Shown here piece by piece: positions 41,578 to 51,404 of a stretch of 64,000 nt of DNA (within the stretch, counting starts at the first letter, position 1; each line of letters starts with the position of its first letter). The notes under the pieces were generated by a model. The model was not told the DNA's origin. It did no database searches and was given only the letters and a program-made list of their open reading frames with translations. Location: positions 1,240,001 to 1,304,000 of the forward strand of contig NZ_CP139148.1 of NCBI RefSeq assembly GCF_034058155.1, given 5' to 3'. Both the position numbers and the translations under genes were made by a program. The DNA is from Flavobacterium sp. KACC 22761. Its GTDB lineage: Bacteria > Bacteroidota > Bacteroidia > Flavobacteriales > Flavobacteriaceae.

Positions 41578-41654
41578 CGTACTTCAAAATCAATGCGCTT
41601 AAAAAATGAGTTCTCAAAACATAAAAAACCTTTGAGCCTTTGCAACTATGTCAC

Positions 41655-41683
41655 TTTGAACCTTGAAAAAAGATATATCTTTG
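41655..41683 (+). promoter_or_regulatory. Promoter of cvpA
   Basis: TTTG at 41655-41658, a 17-bp spacer, then TATCTTTG at 41676-41683: the best complete promoter in the window. It lies 26 bp before the ATG at 41710 and rules out the longer frame starting at 41593. Confidence 0.8.
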
Positions 41684-41709
41684 CGCCTCATTTAACACAA
41701 AACCAAAAC

Positions 41710-42252
41710 ATGAGTTTTTTTGATATTATTGTTGGCGCGCTTTTAGGATATAGTTTGTATAAAGGAATTAAAAACGGACTTTTTGTAGAAGTTGCTTCTT
41801 TTGTTTCTTTGTTATTGGGAATTTATCTGGCGATTAAATTTTCGTCGTTTATGACGGGAATGATATCAAAACATGTTTCTTGGAATCCCACAAATATTCA
41901 GATTACGGCTTTTATTCTGACTTTTATTCTAGTTGTAATTGGTGTTTATTTTTTAGCTAAAATCTTGACCGGAATCGCTGATTTTGCGATGTTGGGTTGG
42001 ATGAATAAACTTGGTGGCGGTTTTTTCAGAGTTTTAAAAACCATTTTGATCTTGAGCATTTTTATTGCTTTGTTCGAAAAAATAAACTTCAACAATACTT
42101 TCGCAAAACAAGAAACTTTAGACAAATCGATTTTCTACAATCCAGTAAAAAAAGTTGCGGCTTTTGTATATCCGTCGATTGAAAAATGGTACGATTCTTT
42201 CAAAAAAGATCAAGCAAAAAAGCCTGAAAATTCAGAAACTGAAAAAGAATAA
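41710..42252 (+). CDS. cvpA: CvpA-family inner-membrane protein
   Basis: 180 residues from the ATG at 41710. Four hydrophobic segments (about 3-20, 27-45, 60-84, 100-122) and a C-terminal charged tail match CvpA, originally linked to colicin V production and now to envelope and stress functions. FFDIIVGALLGYSLYKGIKNG is the usual N-terminus. It converges on the GH95 gene across a palindrome. Confidence 0.88.
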   Translation: MSFFDIIVGALLGYSLYKGIKNGLFVEVASFVSLLLGIYLAIKFSSFMTGMISKHVSWNPTNIQITAFILTFILVVIGVYFLAKILTGIADFAMLGWMNKLGGGFFRVLKTILILSIFIALFEKINFNNTFAKQETLDKSIFYNPVKKVAAFVYPSIEKWYDSFKKDQAKKPENSETEKE

Positions 42253-42257
42253 TATCG

Positions 42258-42325
42258 TTGTCAGGCTGAGCGAAGTTGAAGCCTCTTAACATAGATAGAG
42301 CCTTCGACTACGCTCAGGATGACAA
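42258..42325. repeat. Palindrome of the widespread CTGAGCGNAGTCGAAG type
   Basis: 28 bases at 42258-42285 match the complement of 42298-42325 at about 23 positions, with a 12-base loop. The text TCATCCTGAGCG and GTCGAAGG is a dispersed word I recognise from many Bacteroidetes genomes. It separates the converging cvpA and GH95 genes and may act as a terminator for both. Confidence 0.7.
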
Positions 42326-42349
42326 TCGTTTTCAAAACAACATTTTTAA

Positions 42350-44767
42350 TTACCAGTTTATTTGTTTGCTTTCACCCTTTTTCAAAACAATTTCTTGTTT
42401 TTTATCTCCAAAAATCAAAGTTGTTTTTCCTCCAATTTTAGAAGAAACTATTAGTTTTTGAATGATTTTATTGCTCCAAGTCATTTCGATTTCAAATCCT
42501 CCTCTTGCGCAAATTCCTTTTACAGAGCCTTCTTCCCAAGCATCTGGCAAAGCAGGAAGCAAACGAATTTCATTTTCATCAGATTGAACTAACATTTCGG
42601 CAACTGCAGCTGTACCACCAAAATTTCCGTCAATTTGAAATGGCGGATGCGCATCGAATAAATTAGGATATGTTCCTCCTCCTCTTCTTGGTTTCTCATT
42701 TTTCTTTTTGTCTGGATCAACGTAGCGCAATAATTCGCGATACATTTTATACGCACGATTTCCGTCCCAAAGTCTTGCCCAAAGATTGATTCTCCAGCCT
42801 TTTGACCAACCTGTTGTTTCGTCACCTTTTATTTCCAGTGTTTTTCTTGAAGCTTCGGCTAAATCTGGTGTTTTTAATGGCGTAATATGATTTCCTGGAA
42901 AAAGTCCGAATAAATGCGATTGATGACGGTGTTTTGGTTCGTTGTCATCCCAATCAAAATACCATTCTTGAAGATTTCCTTTTTTCCCAATTTGATAGGG
43001 ATGAAATTTCTCAAGCGCTTTTTCTAATTTTTCTCTAAAAGCAGCATCTGTATTCAACACTTTTGAAGCTTTTATGGTTTTGTCAAAACATTCACGAATC
43101 ATGGCCAAATCGGCAGTTCCTCCATATAAAGTAGCACCGACAAAACCATCTGCCAATTTATATTGATTTTCGGGCGAAGTGGATGGCGATGTTATTAAAT
43201 TTCCGTTTTTATCGGTTACCAGCCAGCCCAAGCAAAATTCTGCCGCGCCTTTCATCAAAGGATAGCCTTCTTTTTTTAAATAATCTTTGTCTTGCGTAAA
43301 TGTATAATGCTCCCAAATATGCGTACTCAGCCAAGCGCCCGCAATTGGCCAGCATGCCCACATTGGTTCTTCTTTTCCAAATTGCCCAACCGGATTGGTC
43401 ATTGCCCAAATATCTGAGTTATGAGCAGCCGCCCAGCCTTGATTTATTCCATAAAAAGTCTTTGCCGTCACTTTTCCGGTTACCGAAAGATTTTTTATAA
43501 AACTTAAAAGAGGCAAATGCATTTCTGAAAGATTGGTGTTTTCGGCCAACCAATAGTTTTCCTCCAAATTGATATTCATCGTATAATTACTACTCCAAGG
43601 CGGATTCAGATACGGATTCCAAAGTCCTTGAAGATTTGCCGGAACGCCAATTGTTCGAGAAGAACTGATCAATAAATAACGCCCAAAATTGAAATACAGA
43701 ATTTCTAGATTTTTATCTTCTTTCCCATCAGCGTAGCGCAATAAACGTTCGTCTGTTGGCAAATCTGGCGCTGTTGTTTTTCCAAGATCTAAATCGACAC
43801 GATTGAAGAATTTTTGATAATCGCCAATATGAGATTCCTTTAATTTGTCGAATGATTTTGCATACGCTTTATTCAAATTTTGCAATGCATTTGTAATATC
43901 GTCTAAACCTTCGGTTGCCGGATTTTTGTCAAAACCATTAAAACTAGTTGCAACAGAAACAAAAATAATAGCTTCTGTAGCATCTTTTAAAGTCAAAGCT
44001 TCTCTGGAACTTGTAATTTTTCCGTCTGTTTTTTTGATTTGGACCAAAGTCGTAAATTTTGTTCCTCTTTCTTTTATGTTTAGATATTTTGGCAAAACAG
44101 TATATCCCTTATTTTCGTGAATTGGCGCAGCACCTGTCATTACCAAAATATTGCCTTTCGCTTCAACATTTGATTGCAAAAGGCTTTTTAAATTAACATC
44201 AAAATTCAAAGCGCCTTTTTGATCGGCCGTTAATTTGATGATCATAATTTGGTCTGGCGATGAGACAAAATATTCACGTGTATATTTTATGCCGGCCATT
44301 TCGTAGCTAACTTTTGAAATTGCATTAGAAAGATCGAGTTCACGATGGTAATTTACTGCTTTTCCTTTTTCTGAATTATTGATTTCTAAAGTTCCTAAAG
44401 GCGCATACGATTCAGAGTTTTTACCTTGAACTTTTTTATTTAATTCTTCTGCGAGTTTATAGTTTTCATTTTTTAAAGCTTCGCGAATTGCCGGTATGTT
44501 TTTATAAGCTTCTGGACTCATATTGGCATTTACAGGTTCGCCTGACCAAAGTGTAATGTCATTCAAATCAATTTTATCTGAATTTGCGCCACCATAAATT
44601 GTCGCACCCATTTTTCCGTTTCCTAAAACCAAACTTTCTTCAAAAAATTCGGCGGGTTGATTATACCATAAAACATGTTTCGATTGTGCCGAAATATTTA
44701 TCCCGTAAAACATGAGAAGTAAAATGAAAACTATTTTTTTTATGAAGTCTGAATTCATGATTCGCAT
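42350..44767 (-). CDS. Glycoside hydrolase family 95 (alpha-L-fucosidase type)
   Basis: 805 residues with a signal peptide ending ISAQ near 28 (Met4 is an alternative start). GH95 catalytic features can be placed: the base-activating pair Asn398 and Asn400 in MNINLEENYW, the acid Glu533 in TSPSTSPENQY and Asp713 in PFQIDGNFGG. GH95 enzymes invert alpha-1,2-L-fucosides or alpha-L-galactosides. It is the last gene of a five-gene leftward carbohydrate operon. Substrate inferred only from family and neighbours. Confidence 0.93.
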   Translation of the reverse strand: MRIMNSDFIKKIVFILLLMFYGINISAQSKHVLWYNQPAEFFEESLVLGNGKMGATIYGGANSDKIDLNDITLWSGEPVNANMSPEAYKNIPAIREALKNENYKLAEELNKKVQGKNSESYAPLGTLEINNSEKGKAVNYHRELDLSNAISKVSYEMAGIKYTREYFVSSPDQIMIIKLTADQKGALNFDVNLKSLLQSNVEAKGNILVMTGAAPIHENKGYTVLPKYLNIKERGTKFTTLVQIKKTDGKITSSREALTLKDATEAIIFVSVATSFNGFDKNPATEGLDDITNALQNLNKAYAKSFDKLKESHIGDYQKFFNRVDLDLGKTTAPDLPTDERLLRYADGKEDKNLEILYFNFGRYLLISSSRTIGVPANLQGLWNPYLNPPWSSNYTMNINLEENYWLAENTNLSEMHLPLLSFIKNLSVTGKVTAKTFYGINQGWAAAHNSDIWAMTNPVGQFGKEEPMWACWPIAGAWLSTHIWEHYTFTQDKDYLKKEGYPLMKGAAEFCLGWLVTDKNGNLITSPSTSPENQYKLADGFVGATLYGGTADLAMIRECFDKTIKASKVLNTDAAFREKLEKALEKFHPYQIGKKGNLQEWYFDWDDNEPKHRHQSHLFGLFPGNHITPLKTPDLAEASRKTLEIKGDETTGWSKGWRINLWARLWDGNRAYKMYRELLRYVDPDKKKNEKPRRGGGTYPNLFDAHPPFQIDGNFGGTAAVAEMLVQSDENEIRLLPALPDAWEEGSVKGICARGGFEIEMTWSNKIIQKLIVSSKIGGKTTLIFGDKKQEIVLKKGESKQINW

Positions 44768-44843
44768 TTTGGTTTTAAGTGTAGTTTATACAATATTAAT
44801 CATTCCTGAGGAATTATCATTTGTATTTATAGACATTTTATGC

Positions 44844-44961
44844 GCGTGAGGGATAGGTGCTGTCCGCCGCGGCGGAGCGGATAGCCCGACGCTATTTACG
44901 AAAGGCGCGCAATAAGCGGTTTGTTAAATAGCGCCTTTTGTAAATAGGGTCACGCCCAAAT
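44844..44961 (+). repeat. Structured interspersed repeat, copy R2
   Basis: About 118 bp with the same ends (GCGTGAGGGATAG and GGGTCACGCCCAAAT) and core (TCCGCCGCGGCGGA, GCGGATAGCCCG) as 30831-30949, but a different internal hairpin: CTATTTACGAAAGGCGC with its near-complement GCGCCTTTTGTAAATAG. It sits between the esterase stop and the GH95 start, in the opposite orientation to those genes, and ends 2 bp before the esterase stop codon. Confidence 0.8.
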
Positions 44962-44962
44962 A

Positions 44963-46909
44963 TTATTTACTCACTTTATATATTTCGTTTGCCGAAATCA
45001 GTTCCCAATTATCAGTTCTAAATGGTGATGCTGGGAATTTTTCTTTATTGAAAAGATTGATCTGTGAGTCGTCGTCGGCCCAGCCGTAATGAACTGCAAC
45101 TGGATTTTGAACTTGATCGCTTGAAACCATTATTTTATTGTCTTTGATAGTCGCTTTTGCGGAATGAAAAACCTTATCAGCGCCGGCAATTTCGAAACCT
45201 TTTAATTCATCGTTATTTGGCGTTGATAATCCGCTACCGATGTTATCAAAAGTCAAGATGATTTGGTTGCCTTTTATTTCCTTAGATTTATAAGTTGGTC
45301 CGCTAAAAACTTGTTTTTTGCCATAAACATTATTCAATGCTATTGCTGCCAAACGCAAACCAACATCTTGTTTATTTGTTGGGTGAATGTCTTTTGCATT
45401 TCCGATATCTGTAGTTACAGCCATTCCTGTATTTTTCAGTTTTAAGGTTTCAGATTGTGCTTCGCGAAGTTCTGCCCAACGACTTCCTTTTTTGCTGTTT
45501 CCTCCATATTCATCAAAAGTTGATAATTGAACGAAATAAAAAGGAAAATCGCCTTGTTTGAATTTTGCTCGCCAATCAGTAATCATTAATGGAAATGCTT
45601 TTTTGTATTGCTTTGCTCGCCAAACATTGGTTTCTCCTTGATACCATAAAACTCCTTCGATCGCATAAGGAACCAGCGGATTTACCATTGCGTTGTACAA
45701 TAATGATGGATAGCTATTTGGAGATAAAGCCGTTTTTACTGCGATAACTCTAAATTTCCATTTTCCGTCAAGCGGAATAACTTTGCTACCAATAATCAAT
45801 TTTAAATCTTCAGATTCTCCGTAGATGCCTCCGCCTCCTCCGTTATCGACAATTCTCACGGCAATAACATTTTTTCCTTCTTTTAAAACATTTTCGGGTA
45901 TTTGATAAATACGTCTAGCATCATATTGGAAATTTTTTCCAACTTCAATTCCGTTTACATAAGTAACATCTTCGTCGTCGATTTTTGCCAAACTTAATGT
46001 TGCTTTATTTTTAATATCTTCTGCCGAAAGTGTGATTGTTTTTCGCATCCAAACGATGCCGTCTAAATCGCCGAGATGCTGACTTTCCCAGATACTTGGC
46101 GTGTTTAATCCGCCCCAAGAACTATCATCAAAAGAAAGTTCTTTAAAAGTATTTTCATTTGCTGCACTTACTGGTTTTCCTTGAATTTTTTCGATTCTTT
46201 CGTTCATTCGCTTGGCATACAATTTTGAAATAGAATCTACATTCATTACCGGAACATCGGAAATCATGTTTTTAAATTCATCGCTTTTCTCAAATGCTTC
46301 ACGGCTTGTCCAGGTTTCGATATTGGTTCCGCCCCAAGATGTATTTATGATTCCGATTGGGATTTTTAATTCGGCATATAATTTTCTAGCGAAATAAAAT
46401 CCGACAGCGGTAAAATTACCAACTGTTTCTTTACTTGAAACTTCCCATTTTCCTGCTTTTAAATCGTCTTTTGGTTTTCCGCTAAAATCGCGCTCGACAC
46501 CAAAATGGCGAATCATCGGATAATTGGCATTGTTCATTTCGTTTTCAGCATTGATGGTTTTTGCAACCTGAAATTCCATATTTGATTGTCCACTACAAAT
46601 CCAAACTTCGCCAATCAAAACATTTTTAATTGTGATTTTATTTTTTCCAATTATTTCTAATTCAAAAGGTCCGCCGGCTTTTTCAGCATCTAAATTGACA
46701 GTCCATCTTCCATTTTTATCGGCTTGTGTTTTCTTGATTTGTTTGTTGAAATGAATTTCTACTTTTTCATTGGCGTCGGCAAAACCCCAAACTGGAATTG
46801 CTTTATTGCGTTGCAATACCATTCCGTCTGAAAACAAAAGAGGCATTTTGACATTGGCATTTGCAATCATGCCACAAATAAGTAAAAGAAAGACTGTGAT
46901 TTTTTTCAT
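44963..46909 (-). CDS. SGNH-type sialate/carbohydrate O-acetylesterase
   Basis: 648 residues, exported (signal ends ANAN near 19). The SGNH block I is GQSNM at 107-111 with nucleophile Ser109, and block V is D-I-H with Asp507 and His509 (KDIHPTNKQDVG). A galactose-binding-like domain with WMRKTITL lies inserted near 265-390. The family (DUF303) removes O-acetyl groups from sialic acid or plant polysaccharides. With no sialidase nearby, a plant-glycan acetylesterase is more likely here. Confidence 0.9.
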   Translation of the reverse strand: MKKITVFLLLICGMIANANVKMPLLFSDGMVLQRNKAIPVWGFADANEKVEIHFNKQIKKTQADKNGRWTVNLDAEKAGGPFELEIIGKNKITIKNVLIGEVWICSGQSNMEFQVAKTINAENEMNNANYPMIRHFGVERDFSGKPKDDLKAGKWEVSSKETVGNFTAVGFYFARKLYAELKIPIGIINTSWGGTNIETWTSREAFEKSDEFKNMISDVPVMNVDSISKLYAKRMNERIEKIQGKPVSAANENTFKELSFDDSSWGGLNTPSIWESQHLGDLDGIVWMRKTITLSAEDIKNKATLSLAKIDDEDVTYVNGIEVGKNFQYDARRIYQIPENVLKEGKNVIAVRIVDNGGGGGIYGESEDLKLIIGSKVIPLDGKWKFRVIAVKTALSPNSYPSLLYNAMVNPLVPYAIEGVLWYQGETNVWRAKQYKKAFPLMITDWRAKFKQGDFPFYFVQLSTFDEYGGNSKKGSRWAELREAQSETLKLKNTGMAVTTDIGNAKDIHPTNKQDVGLRLAAIALNNVYGKKQVFSGPTYKSKEIKGNQIILTFDNIGSGLSTPNNDELKGFEIAGADKVFHSAKATIKDNKIMVSSDQVQNPVAVHYGWADDDSQINLFNKEKFPASPFRTDNWELISANEIYKVSK

Positions 46910-46930
46910 TTTTTCTATTATAAAATTAAA

Positions 46931-47004
46931 ACCATATAAGGAATATGAATGATTTTAAGCTAGCAATGAGGCTGAACTTAATTCACTCATATTCCTTATA
47001 TGGT
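46931..47004. repeat. Perfect 18-bp inverted repeat between GH3 and esterase genes
   Basis: ACCATATAAGGAATATGA (46931-46948) is the exact complement of TCATATTCCTTATATGGT (46987-47004), with a 38-base loop. It lies between two genes of the same operon and has no U-tract. It is the most perfect of the operon-internal hairpins in this window. Confidence 0.85.
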
Positions 47005-47022
47005 AAATTTACTGTTTTCTTC

Positions 47023-49260
47023 TTACTGAATTGTTATAGCAATCTCAGTTTTGATATCTCTAGATGAATTTCCGATTTTCAGCGTATATTTTCCTGGTTC
47101 AACTGTCCATTTTTTTGCTGAAACATCATAATAAGCTAATTCTTTTACCGGAATTTGAATTGTCACAGTTTCTGAGCCTCCAGATTTCACTAATACTTTT
47201 TTGAAACCTTTTAATTCTTTTGAAGCTCGAGCTACTTTTGAATCTGCTTTAGAAGAATATACTTGAACAACTTCTTTTCCGTCAACTTTTCCTGTGTTTT
47301 TTACTTCAGCAGAAACAGAAATGATGTCGTTTTCAGCATAAGAATTTTTATCTGTTTTAGCATTTTCGATAGCAAAACTGGTATAAGACAATCCGTAACC
47401 AAAAGGAAACAATGGCGCAATATTTTTGGTATCAAACCAACGGTATCCTATCAAAAGTCCTTCGGCATAATTAACCGCTTTTCCTCCAGGGAAACTTTTT
47501 GTCGCATGCGCAGGCGAATCCATAATATTTTTTGGCATTGTCCAAGGCAATTTTCCTGACGGATTTACTTTTCCTAAAATGACATCGGCCAAAGCATTTC
47601 CTCCTTCAGAACCATTAAACCAACTCCAAACTACCGCAGGTGATTTTTGAGTGATTTCGCCAATATCAAATGGAGCTCCGGCAACAAAAACTACTATTGT
47701 TCTCGGATTTACGGCCAAAACTTTTTTGATTAATTCTTCTTGTCCAAAAGGCAAATGCAAATCTCTTCGGTCAGAAGCTTCTGTTTCGTAATCACGGTTT
47801 GAACCTGCAAAAATTACCGCAACATCTGATTTTTTTGCTGCTTCAACTGCTTCTTGAACCTTTGCAGGATCTAATTCGTCAATTGTGACAGGACCATTTA
47901 ATGTAATGTCCCCTAATTTTCCTTTACTCTTTTTGTCGTAACGTTCCAAATAACCTTCAGCGTAATTAATTTTTATAGAAGAAGGCAATCTGTTTTTTAA
48001 ACCTTCAAGCGGTGTAACTTCTCTTTTTGTTTTAACTCCGGCACCAAAACCGCCAAGAGAATTTTTCTTCATTGCATTATTTCCGATAACTGCAATCGAC
48101 TTAACGCCGTCTAGTTTTAATGGCAAAGCATTATTTTCGTTTTTCAGTAAAACAATATCTTCCGCTGCAATTTTGTAGGCATCTTGATAATGTGCTTCGG
48201 TAGCAATACTTCCCTTTGCACGCTCGCCTCCGCCCATTGCTTTTACTTGGAACAAAACTCTTAAAATACGTTTTACATGCAGATCAATTTCTGTTTCTGA
48301 AATTTCTCCTGCTTTTACTGCAGCAATTAATTTATCGGCCAAGAAAAATTCATTGAAGGGTTTTGGCGTTCCCATTTCGATATCCAAACCACTTTTTAGG
48401 GATTTTACAGTTGAATGAACCGCCGCCCAATCTGAAACTACAACACCTTTAAATCCCCATTCGTCGCGAAGAATTTTATTCAGCATATAATCGTTTTCAC
48501 ATAAGTATTCGCCTCTGAATTTATTGTAAGCACCCATTATCGCATACGATTTTGCTTCTCTTACCGAGGCTTCAAATGCCGGAAGATAAATTTCTCGCAA
48601 TGTTCTTTCATCAATTTGAACATCTACAAAATCACGATTCGTTTCCTGATTGTTTGCCGCATAATGTTTTACGCACGCCATTACATCTTTTTCTTGTAAA
48701 CCAACAATCAAAGGCACAGCGATTTTTTTATTCAAAAATGGGTCTTCAGACATGTATTCGTATGTTCTTCCTCCAAGCGGTGTTCTCACCATATTAATCG
48801 CTGGCGAAAGCAACATGTCTTTATCTCTAGCGCGTAGTTCTTCTCCCAAACTATTTCCGAAAGTATGCGCCATATCGGCATTCCAAGTTGCTGCTAAACC
48901 TCCGCCCGCAGGGTAATAAGTTGCAAAATCATTTGTCAATCCGGCTGGCGCCCAGCTGTCACGCGAGATTTCTTCGCGAACTCCAAGCGGGCCATCTGCC
49001 ATTTTTAATTCCGGAATTCCCAAACGTTCTACAGCGCCTGTACTAAACATGCTGTTCCCGTGAAGCATTCCGATTTTTTCCTCAAGTGTCATTTGAGAAA
49101 CTAATTTGTCGATTTCTGCATCGTGTTCAGAACCAATTTCTTTTCCTCTATATTCTTCGGTTTGTACATTTTCTGAAGCATTTGTTTTTGCGTCATTTTT
49201 GCAAGATGCAAAAAACACAAAAACCAATGCTGCCGACAGGTATATCATTTTGTTTTTCAT
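47023..49260 (-). CDS. Glycoside hydrolase family 3 (beta-glucosidase type)
   Basis: 745 residues, a lipoprotein (lipobox FASC, Cys20). The GH3 N-terminal domain has the nucleophile Asp277 in GVVVSDW, with KHYAANNQETNR at 198-209. A C-terminal alpha/beta domain follows, including AGSNRDYETEASDRRDLHLP. A fibronectin-III-like domain ends the protein. Beta-glucosidase or beta-xylosidase activity at the cell surface is expected; the exact sugar cannot be read. Confidence 0.95.
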   Translation of the reverse strand: MKNKMIYLSAALVFVFFASCKNDAKTNASENVQTEEYRGKEIGSEHDAEIDKLVSQMTLEEKIGMLHGNSMFSTGAVERLGIPELKMADGPLGVREEISRDSWAPAGLTNDFATYYPAGGGLAATWNADMAHTFGNSLGEELRARDKDMLLSPAINMVRTPLGGRTYEYMSEDPFLNKKIAVPLIVGLQEKDVMACVKHYAANNQETNRDFVDVQIDERTLREIYLPAFEASVREAKSYAIMGAYNKFRGEYLCENDYMLNKILRDEWGFKGVVVSDWAAVHSTVKSLKSGLDIEMGTPKPFNEFFLADKLIAAVKAGEISETEIDLHVKRILRVLFQVKAMGGGERAKGSIATEAHYQDAYKIAAEDIVLLKNENNALPLKLDGVKSIAVIGNNAMKKNSLGGFGAGVKTKREVTPLEGLKNRLPSSIKINYAEGYLERYDKKSKGKLGDITLNGPVTIDELDPAKVQEAVEAAKKSDVAVIFAGSNRDYETEASDRRDLHLPFGQEELIKKVLAVNPRTIVVFVAGAPFDIGEITQKSPAVVWSWFNGSEGGNALADVILGKVNPSGKLPWTMPKNIMDSPAHATKSFPGGKAVNYAEGLLIGYRWFDTKNIAPLFPFGYGLSYTSFAIENAKTDKNSYAENDIISVSAEVKNTGKVDGKEVVQVYSSKADSKVARASKELKGFKKVLVKSGGSETVTIQIPVKELAYYDVSAKKWTVEPGKYTLKIGNSSRDIKTEIAITIQ

Positions 49261-49376
49261 AGATAGTTAGGTGTTTTTTTAGATTTAAAGATTTTGTTCC
49301 TCACACAGCTTCTCTAAATGCTGTTAATATTATGTTTGTGGTTTTTATTTGTATTAATTTACTACGATTACAATAA

Positions 49377-51383
49377 TTAAAGTTTTTTAAATCTTACTGC
49401 TCCACCGCCAGCACCGCCAAGTTTCAATTGCAATTTATCTGAAGATTTTACTGTTTTCTTAGTAATCGCAACTGCTTCTGGATTATGTGTCTGATCTGTT
49501 CCTTCGGCATCAACATAAATTTGTGCTTCATAAGTCGCATTTGGATCTAAGAATGATAGTGAAACTTCTACATTTCTAGGTTTTTCATTTGTTAAAGTTC
49601 CTAAATACCAGTCGGCACTGTTTCTATCTTTTCTTGCGGTTGTGATGTATTCGCCAATTTTTCCTTCTAAGATTTTTGTGTCTTCCCAATCTGTCGGCAC
49701 ATCTTTTAAGAATTGTAATGCTGGTTTTCCTTCATAATTTTCTGGAAGATCGGCCAACATTTGAATTGGAGAATAAATCGTTACATACAATGCCAATTGC
49801 TGCCCGACTGTTCCCTGAATTCTTTTTCCCGGATAACCTTGTTTTACCTCAACATCAAAAATTCCAGGCGTGAAATCCATTGGTCCAGAAAGTAATCTTG
49901 TAAACGGAATAATCGTTAAATGATTGGGCGGATTTCCTTCGCTCCATGCATTATATTCCTGTCCGCGCGCTGCTTCTCTTGAAACCATGTTTGGATATGT
50001 TCTTCGTTCGCCCGTATCTTTTATTGATTCGTGGTATAAAACGGCTAAATCATATTGCGCCGCTTTTTCTAAAATGTATCTGAAATAATTTACTCCAAAC
50101 TGCCCAAAATGCATTTGTTTCATATTCAATTTAGAACCTACGTGACCAATTTTCACCGTATGAATTCCGAGTTTTTTATATAATTCAAAACCGTCATCAA
50201 CTTGTTTTAAATAATTAATTAAGTTGGAACCTGTTTCGTGATAACCAATTAATTCAATGTTGTTTTTCTTTCCATATTCTACTACTTTTTCTAAGTCGAA
50301 ATTGTCAGCCGTTTTAGTGAAACTGAACTTATGCATGCGGTTTTCATACCAGCCCGGCGTCCAGCCTTTGTTCCATCCTTCGATCAATAAATGATGAAAA
50401 TCTTCTTTGGCAGTAAAATCAATATATTCTTCGGCATGTTTGGTTGTTGCGCCTTGTTTATCGCTTTCCCAAAAAGTATATTTTCCAATGTGCATTCCCC
50501 ACCAAATTCCTAAATATTTATAGGGTTTGAAATAGCTGTTTGTATTCTTTAATTTGTTTGGTTCGTTTAGGTTTAAAACCAAATAAGAAGTAATCAATTC
50601 TCCCGGATTTTCTCCAATTTGAATGGTTCTCCAAGAAGAAGTAAACGAATCTTTTACACGAACTTTTACACCATCAGCCCAAGGCACCAAATCCGATTTT
50701 AATTCTGTTCCTTTATTATTTACTAAAGTCATGCTAGCGAAATCAACCAAATTTGCTTCGTGAAAACTCAAAGCTAATCCGCTTTTGCTTTCGATTGTTA
50801 GCGGAGTCAAAACGGTATCTAGAGTACTTACGGGCGCATCTTTAAAAAGATATTCGTCGCGGTTTTCTCGGTTTGCCGGAATCCACCACGCTTTTCCGTC
50901 TTCTTTTAAGTTGAAAGTTGTTTTTTCATCCATAATAAAAATACTGTCTTTCACATTTTGTTTTGGATAAACATATCTAAAAGCCACTCCATCATCGAAA
51001 GCACGAAACTGAATTTGTAGTTTTCTTTTGTTTCCTGTTTTTTGTTGCAAATCGACTACCAATTGATTGTAGTGATTTCTGATGTTTTTCTTTTCTCCCC
51101 AAACCTGTTCCCAAGTTTCGTCAAAAGTTGAAGTTTTAGTTCCTTTAATTTCGAAATTTGAACTTAGGTTTTCATTTCCTTTTAAGACAAATCCCATATC
51201 TGATGAAGAAATCACTTCGGTCTTCCCATGAGAAACGGCATATTTCGGAGCATTTTGTACCAACTCAAATTTGATTTTATTCAATCCATTTGGTGATGCC
51301 AATTCGTAAGCGTCTTTCTTTTTCTGACTGTATCCAATCGAAACTGAAAGCAATAAAGCGGGAAGAATTAGGTGTTTTTTCAT
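49377..51383 (-). CDS. Glycoside hydrolase family 97 (alpha-glucosidase/alpha-galactosidase type)
   Basis: 668 residues with a signal peptide ending GYSQ at 20. GH97 features: TVKIGHVGSKLNMKQMHFGQ at 409-428, YHESIKDTGERRTYPN with Glu452, REAARGQEYNAW with Glu470, and FTPGIFD ending at Asp510. From memory the SusB-type inverting enzymes read GIFE at the last site and retaining alpha-galactosidases carry an Asp where this protein has Gly413, so the mechanism is not clear by eye. It probably removes alpha-linked terminal galactose or glucose in the periplasm. Confidence 0.93.
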   Translation of the reverse strand: MKKHLILPALLLSVSIGYSQKKKDAYELASPNGLNKIKFELVQNAPKYAVSHGKTEVISSSDMGFVLKGNENLSSNFEIKGTKTSTFDETWEQVWGEKKNIRNHYNQLVVDLQQKTGNKRKLQIQFRAFDDGVAFRYVYPKQNVKDSIFIMDEKTTFNLKEDGKAWWIPANRENRDEYLFKDAPVSTLDTVLTPLTIESKSGLALSFHEANLVDFASMTLVNNKGTELKSDLVPWADGVKVRVKDSFTSSWRTIQIGENPGELITSYLVLNLNEPNKLKNTNSYFKPYKYLGIWWGMHIGKYTFWESDKQGATTKHAEEYIDFTAKEDFHHLLIEGWNKGWTPGWYENRMHKFSFTKTADNFDLEKVVEYGKKNNIELIGYHETGSNLINYLKQVDDGFELYKKLGIHTVKIGHVGSKLNMKQMHFGQFGVNYFRYILEKAAQYDLAVLYHESIKDTGERRTYPNMVSREAARGQEYNAWSEGNPPNHLTIIPFTRLLSGPMDFTPGIFDVEVKQGYPGKRIQGTVGQQLALYVTIYSPIQMLADLPENYEGKPALQFLKDVPTDWEDTKILEGKIGEYITTARKDRNSADWYLGTLTNEKPRNVEVSLSFLDPNATYEAQIYVDAEGTDQTHNPEAVAITKKTVKSSDKLQLKLGGAGGGAVRFKKL

Positions 51384-51404
51384 GATATTTTTTTGTTTTT
51401 TAAT

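Noticed and set aside
41593..41709. 39-residue N-terminal extension of CvpA
   Set aside because: The best promoter of the window lies inside it, 26 bp before the ATG at 41710.
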